From Balanoglossus misakiensis (Eukaryota > Hemichordata), in the NCBI GenBank assembly GCA_040954595.2, contig CM082577.2, positions 2,294,001-2,358,000 on the forward strand: a stretch of 64,000 nucleotides of DNA, given 5' to 3'. The notes under the pieces are model-generated. The model did not search any database. It was not told where the DNA came from and worked only from the letters and a program-made list of their open reading frames with translations. Positions 57,490-64,000 of this stretch are shown piece after piece (position 1 is the first letter of the stretch; each line of letters starts with the position of its first letter). The position numbers were made by a program, and so were the translations under genes.

Positions 57490-59180
57490 GGTGCAGGGCG
57501 GGTGTAGGCGGCAGGACTTTGATAACGGTAAATACCGTCACGTAGTACATGTACCCCTACTTCAATGAAAATGCCATAATTTTACAGTAGCACACTACAA
57601 TTAATTCTCTCTCTCTCTTTTCAGTGGGTCTGCTCATGATTTCTTTCCGTTTGAAAAACATGCGCGTAAAATTGCTGAAATATTACTTTCATTATGAAAA
57701 CCTGCAGTCACCTCTATGTATAGTCTCTGATTCATCCTGTGGTATTTTTGGAAAATGAAACCAGAAAAATCCCCACTTTTAGTGTAGGATCGGTACGGTT
57801 TGACCATGGAGATTAATTCAAATGCTCAAAAATCACCCACTTTTTAGATAAATAGTACACGCTAACTCTCAAAGAAATGTTTTTGTTTTGCAGTAAGTGT
57901 ACCCGGAAATACTTTACCGACCGAGTGAATATTCGGTTTGTATGAAACTCTAATTGTTATTTCTGAATTTTAGAAGAGCACTTTCATCATTTAGATGTGA
58001 TATTAAACTCAAAAACCGAGGTATTTGACGTTTCTGGCCCGGTTTGTTATATAACGCCTGCGACTTTCGTTTTCGATGTACATGTACATGGGTGGTGCAC
58101 CTTTTCACAGCTGCCGTTGGGGGCGTACTTGCTGACATGTTTATACGGTTCTCCGACACAGTCGCGAGTGGGAGAGTCCGCCCACAATTGTCCTGTATGT
58201 AAATACTGACTTTTGGTTCCTCTTCGACCTTGAGATTTGTGGGTAGGATAATAACATGTTGACACAGGCAAATAATTGTCGTCAGAATTGAATTTAGCCC
58301 GTTTCTAATCTTGACAAGCTTTTTTGGACATTTCCTGCTCCGGACCGGACCGCCCCTACTTCTGGCTGACCGTCCACAAGGCCGATGTGTGGAACCATAG
58401 ACGCCTATGACCATAGACCACAGACGCCTATTTCTGATACGATCCGTCCCTGTGCCATGTCACGGCACTCCCCCCCCCCCACCCGATATTTGCCTGACCA
58501 CCCAGCCCACCTTCTCCTTGGAGAACATGAATCAAAATAAAGACGCTGAAAATATTGTTTGTTTTTGTATCTTGAGAACCCTGACCTTCATTACTTCGAT
58601 AAGGTTGTATTACTCGCAACAAATTAACTACAAATCGTATCTTATCAACAATAAAGCGAATATCAATAATATAATCGATACTTCACGTGTTAAGGTGATG
58701 TAACCGTTTAATATACTAGTAATTAAATCATCAAATCAATAAATTTTGATAGCGCCATCAATCATCCCAGAATTCACCTCCTAAACAATTTCAGGCGTTT
58801 TGTTTTGTTTTGTTGTCGGTTGCCTAAGCACAAGCCAGTTGTCTTTCCGTTATTACATGATGAGTTTTAGTTGCAAATGTTCCCCCTTTATATTCCACAT
58901 CACGCGCAGTGTTTGGGCCAAATCACCCCACCCCTACATATGATGTAATCCTAAATGTCACCCGCATTCCACACGCGCGGCGCTACAGACTCGAATGAAT
59001 ATTTTAACCTGATTATTTCCGGCGTTTCTATTCATGCTAAACATGCTGAATGGCATTGCAATTAAAGAAAACACTTCCCAATAGCAGATTCTAAGCATTA
59101 TTTCACTCCACCCACCTCACTTCGCGATTCCCACGATTTCTAGGAACCGGCCACACATCAAAAGCACGATTCCTTCACAC
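57490..59180. other. Gene-poor stretch
   Basis: AT-rich. No splice-supported coding frame was found. Confidence 0.4.
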
Positions 59181-59184
59181 AACG

Positions 59185-59220
59185 TGCGTGCGCGCACGCA
59201 GCGCACTTCCGACCAATCAG
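59185..59220 (+). promoter_or_regulatory. Promoter elements: NRF1-like palindrome and NF-Y CCAAT box
   Basis: TGCGTGCGCGCACGCA (59185-59200) is a perfect 16-bp palindrome with NRF1-type GCGCA half-sites. CCAATCAG at 59213-59220 is an ideal NF-Y box. They stand 15-50 bp upstream of the ATG of a splice-bounded frame. Confidence 0.42.
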
Positions 59221-59234
59221 CGGACTGTGTCATT

Positions 59235-59382
59235 ATGCAGAAGTGTGAGTCTACATTTCATATCGATCTCACTCACTCAGTTGAGATCACCAGTTCCTTG
59301 TGGCTGCCTATGACTATGTTACAACTATTATGCAAGGTTGCATCAGCACCGGGGAGTTTATATGGACTTTCTATACTGACAA
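59235..59382 (+). CDS. Candidate first coding exon of an unidentified gene
   Basis: The frame from ATG 59235 is open for 49 codons to a consensus donor (ACAAG|GTAGGTC) at 59383. It begins MQKCESTFHIDLTHSVEITS and ends in a mildly hydrophobic segment (LLCKVASAPGSLYGLSIL). The CCAAT box lies inside the upstream extension of the frame, so the start is set at 59235 rather than further left. No acceptor continuing it was found before the satellite at 60.1 kb, so later exons would lie beyond it. Confidence 0.3.
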
Positions 59383-60133
59383 GGTAGGTCCGCGTTTCCA
59401 TCACTTTCACAAAAATCCCCTTCCATTACATTTTCGTGTAATAGGAGGACATTTCAGTGGTTAAAAAATTCGGGGTGTTTTCCACTGAACTTTCCCTTCT
59501 GTAGGTATTGGTAGCCTATATCGAAAAAAATACACCGGGAACCTGAATTTGTTCAAGTTCGTGCTCGCTATCAAATATAGTTCCCACATTGCAAATAATA
59601 GCAACACTGAACCCAAGAATCACACAAGACGTTTGCCCGGGAATTCGCACATCTATTTCAGGATCTTTTTACTTCACTGTCAAATGATCGTGTGGTTGGT
59701 CGGGTCTGCACGCAGATTTTTGAAGACAAATTTGGAACGACTAAGGGAAACTGATATAGACGTCACGTTTTGTTAGAAAATGCTCCCATATGATGTCATA
59801 CATAAAAACATAGCGGTTTTTTCTACGTAAAGCATGCAACCATAGAGTGACAGTTATCGATTTCCAATGTAGTACCCGTTATCGTTTCCTGGTCATCCAG
59901 TTTATAAATGAGCACTTAGCACGTACCTGGATGTGAGAGGTTTTGGTTCCGTTTCCATAATACACTGTCCGGCTTTAACGTTGTCTGAAAGCGTGAAAAA
60001 GAAAGGCACAGATAAAATGGCCGTCTTTCTCTCTTAATTTCCCTCCTATAGCCATGTTTTCCGGGTTCCCCACTCTTTCACATTTATCTGTCTCTCCCCG
60101 TCTTACATAGAAAAACGTTCCCCTGAAAGACTT

Positions 60134-63100
60134 TGCGAAATCTCAAAATTTGGTCGATTTTTGAAAAAAATCATGGGTTATAGCTCATGAAAATCATCAG
60201 AAAATGACAATTTTTCGACTTTGCGAAATCTCAAAATTTCGTCGATTTTTGAAAAAATCATGGGTTATAGCTCATGAAAATCATAAGAAAATGACAATTT
60301 TTCGACTTTGCGAATTCTCAAAATTTCGTCGATTTTTGAAATAATCATGGGTTATAGCTCATGAAAATCATCAGAAAATGACAATTTTTCGACTTTGCGA
60401 AATTTCAAAATTTCGTCGATTTTTGAAATAATCATGGGTTATAGCTCATGAAAATCATCAGAAAATGACAATTTTTCGACTTTGCGAAATTTCAAAATTT
60501 CGTCGATTTTTGAAAAAATCATGGGTTATAGCTCATGAAAATCATCAGAAAATGACAATTTTTCGACTTTGCGAAATTTCAAAATTTCGTAGATTTTTGA
60601 AATAATCATGGGTTATAGCTCATGAAAATCATCAGAAAATGACAATTTTTCGACTTTGCAAAATTTCAAAATTTCGTCGATTTTTCAAATAATCATGGGT
60701 TATAGCTCATGAAAATCATCAGAAAATGACAATTTTTCGACTTTGCAAAATTTCAAAATTTCGTCGATTTTTCAAATAATCATGGGTTATAGCTCAAGAA
60801 AATCATCAGAAAATGACAATTTTTCGACTTTGCAAAATTTCAAAATTTCGTCGATTTTTCAAATAATCATGGGTTATAGCTCATGAAAATCATCAGAAAA
60901 TGACAATTTTTCGACATTGCAAAATTTCAAAATTTCGTCGATTTTTGAAAAAATCATGGGTTATAGCTCATGAAAATCATCAGAAAATGACAATTTTTCG
61001 ACTTTGCGAAATTTCAAAATTTCGTCGTTTTTTGAAAAAAATCATGGGTTATAGCTCATGAAAATCATCAGAAAATGACAATTTTTCGACTTTGCGAAAT
61101 TTCAAAATTTCGTCGATTTTTGGAAAAATCATGGGTTATAGCTCATGAAAATCATCAGAAAATGACAATTTTTCGACTTTGCAAAATTTCAAAATTTCGT
61201 CGATTTTTCAAATAATCATGGGTTATAGCTCATGAATATCATCAGAAAATGACAATTTTTCGACTTTGCAAAATTTCAAAATTTCGTCGATTTTTCAAAT
61301 AATCATGGGTTATAGCTCATGAAAATCATCAGAAAATGACAATTTTTCGACATTGCAAAATTTCAAAATTTCGTCGATTTTTGAAAAAACATGGGTTATA
61401 GCTCATGAAAATCATCAGAAAATGACAATTTTTCGACTTTGCGAAATTTCAAAATTTCGTCGTTTTTTGAAAAAAATCATGGGTTATAGCTCATGAAAAT
61501 CATCAGAAAATGACAATTTTTCGACTTTGCGAAATTTCAAAATTTCGTCGATTTTTGAAAAAATCATGGGTTATAGCTCATGAAAATCATCAGAAAATGA
61601 CAATTTTTCGACTTTGCGAAATTTCAAAATTTCGTAGATTTTTGAAATAATCATGGGTTATAGCTCATGAAAATCATCAGAAAATGACAATTTTTCGACT
61701 TTGCAAAATTTCAAAATTTCGTCGATTTTTCAAATAATCATGGGTTATAGCTCATGAATATCATCAGAAAATCACAATTTTTCGACTTTGCAAAATTTCA
61801 AAATTTCGTCGATTTTTCAAATAATCATGGGTTATAGCTCATGAAAATCATCAGAAAATGACAATTTTTCGACATTGCAAAATTTCAAAATTTCGTCGAT
61901 TTTTGAAAAAACATGGGTTATAGCTAATGAAAATCATCAGAAAATGACAATTTTTCGACTTTGCGAAATTTCAAAATTTCGTCGTTTTTTGAAAAAAATC
62001 ATGGGTTATAGCTCATAAAAATCATCAGAAAATGACAATTTTTCGACTTTGCGAAATTTCAAAATTTCGTCGATTTTTGGAAAAATCATGGGTTATAGCT
62101 CATGAAAATCATCAGAAAATGACAATTTTTCGACTTTGCGAAATTTCAAAATTTCGTAGATTTTTGAAATAATCATGGGTTATAGCTCATGAAAATCATC
62201 AGAAAATGACAATTTTTCGACTTTGCAAAATTTCAAAATTTCGTCGATTTTTCAAATAATCATGGGTTATAGCTCATGAATATCATCAGAAAATCACAAT
62301 TTTTCGACTTTGCAAAATTTCAAAATTTCGTCGATTTTTCAAATAATCATGGGTTATAGCTCATGAAAATCATCAGAAAATGACAATTTTTCGACTTTGC
62401 GAAATTTCAAAATTTCGTCGATTTTTGAAAAAATAATGGGTTATAGCTCACGAAAATCATCAGAAAATGACAATTTTTCGACTTTGCGAAATTTCAAAAT
62501 TTCGTCGATTTTTGAAAAAATAATGGGTTATAGCTCACGAAAATCATCAGAAAATGACAATTTTTCGACTCTGCGAAATTTCAAAATTTCGTCGATTTTT
62601 GAAAAAATCATGGGTTATAGCTCATGAAAATCATCAGAAAATGACAATTTTTCGACTTTGCAAAATTTCAAAATTTCGTCGATTTTTGAAAAAATCATGG
62701 GTTATAGCTCATGAAAATCATCAGAAAATGACAATTTTACGACTTTGCGAAATTTCAAAATTTCGTCGATTTTTGAAAAAATCATGGGTTATAGCTCATG
62801 AAAATCATCAGAAAATGACAATTTTTCGACTTTGCGAAATTTCAAAATTTCGTCGATTTTTGAAAAAATCATGGGTTATAGCTCATGAAAGTCGTCAGAA
62901 AATGACAATTTTTCGACTTTGCGAAATTTCAAAATTTCGTCGATTTTTGAAAAAATCATGGGTTATAGCTCATGAAAATCATCAGAAAATGACAATTTTT
63001 CGACTCTGCGAAATTTCAAAATTTCGTCGATTTTTGAAAAAATCATGGGTTATAGCTCATGAAAATCATCAGAAAATGACAATTTTTCGACTTTGCGAAA

Positions 63101-64000
63101 TTTCAAAATTTCGTCGATTTTTCAAATAATCATGGGTTATAGCTCATGAAAATCATCAGAAAATGACAATTTTTCGACATTGCAAAATTTCAAAATTTCG
63201 TCGATTTTTGAAAAAACATGGGTTATAGCTCATGAAAATCATCAGAAAATGACAATTTTTCGACTTTGCGAAATTTCAAAATTTCGTCGTTTTTTGAAAA
63301 AAATCATGGGTTATAGCTCATAAAAATCATCAGAAAATGACAATTTTTCGACTTTGCGAAATTTCAAAATTTCGTCGATTTTTGGAAAAATCATGGGTTA
63401 TAGCTCATGAAAATCATCAGAAAATGACAATTTTTCGACTTTGCGAAATTTCAAAATTTCGTCGATTTTTGAAAAAATCATGGGTTATAGCTCATGAAAA
63501 TCATCAGAAAATGACAATTTTTCGACTTTGCAAAATTTCAAAATTTCGTCGATTTTTCAAATAATCATGGGTTATAGCTCATGAATATCATCAGAAAATC
63601 ACAATTTTTCGACTTTGCAAAATTTCAAAATTTCGTCGATTTTTCAAATAATCATGGGTTATAGCTCATGAAAATCATCAGAAAATGACAATTTTTCGAC
63701 TTTGCGAAATTTCAAAATTTCGTCGATTTTTGAAAAAATAATGGGTTATAGCTCATGAAAATCATCAGAAAATGACAATTTTTCGACTTTGCGAAATTTC
63801 AAAATTTCGTAGATTTTTGAAATAATCATGGGTTATAGCTCATGAAAATCATCAGAAAATGACAATTTTTCGACTTTGCAAAATTTCAAAATTTCGTCGA
63901 TTTTTCAAATAATCATGGGTTATAGCTCATGAATATCATCAGAAAATCACAATTTTTCGACTTTGCAAAATTTCAAAATTTCGTCGATTTTTCAAATAAT
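60134..64000. repeat. 87-bp satellite array, right end open
   Basis: About 44 head-to-tail copies of an 87-bp unit (86-88), marked by CATGGGTTATAGCTCATGA, ATCATCAGAAAATGACAA and TTTCAAAATTTCGTCGAT. Unit starts at 60172, 60259 and 60346 show the period. Variants (CGACATTGC, GTTTTTTGAAAAAAATC, TAGATTTTTGAAATAATC, TCAAATAATC) recur in a fixed order, so there is higher-order structure. Leftmost units are the most divergent. Long open frames inside it arise because 87 is a multiple of three. Confidence 0.95.

Noticed and set aside
62397-63564. Open frames of up to 191 codons with a 29-residue repeat
   Set aside because: They are the satellite read in frame: 87 bp equals 29 codons, so a stop-free monomer gives a long frame. 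Neighbouring monomers have stops, and no promoter or splice context exists.

Overview
The window is animal nuclear DNA. Genes are split by short GT-AG introns, several promoters carry TATA or CCAAT boxes, and intergenic DNA is AT-rich with microsatellites, poly-G runs and satellite. Gene content and intron density suggest a marine invertebrate, perhaps an invertebrate deuterostome such as amphioxus. That assignment is inference from gene style only. All exon models below were built by hand from splice signals, reading phase and family resemblance, and every main model closes in frame.

Region 0.1-4.4 kb holds two von Willebrand factor A (VWA) domain paralogues, head to head across a 541-bp shared promoter. 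The left copy runs off the window edge. Region 5.1-14.3 kb holds three tandem minus-strand ApoD/Lazarillo-type lipocalin genes with the same four-exon structure. Intron 1 of the middle gene carries a 3.2-kb inverted-repeat (foldback) element, flanked by a 9-bp direct repeat that copies the 3' splice site. That element has a second TIR element nested at its centre. Region 14.8-19.2 kb is a nine-exon minus-strand cholinesterase-like carboxylesterase with a signal peptide and a GPI-type C-terminus. Region 20.3-26.5 kb holds two tandem plus-strand cytosolic sulfotransferase genes, each of six exons and 310 codons. Both have a modified PAPS-binding loop and a shared GC-AG last intron. Region 28.3-32.0 kb is a ten-exon importin-alpha gene, closest to the KPNA2 (alpha-1) clade. 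A palindromic MITE family occurs three times between 16.3 and 25.4 kb.

From 32 to 60 kb there is no recognisable conserved protein. The stretch does contain promoter-like clusters, at about 41.7, 54.7, 56.95 and 59.2 kb. It also has a possible small-exon gene starting at 48.8 kb whose exons join in phase. From about 60.13 kb to the right edge the DNA is an 87-bp satellite, about 44 copies, with higher-order structure.

The lipocalin, esterase and sulfotransferase families all handle small hydrophobic molecules. Their clustering with local duplications looks like an expanding ligand-binding/detoxification neighbourhood. That functional link is inferred from family membership only. Importin-alpha and the VWA genes have no evident link to it.
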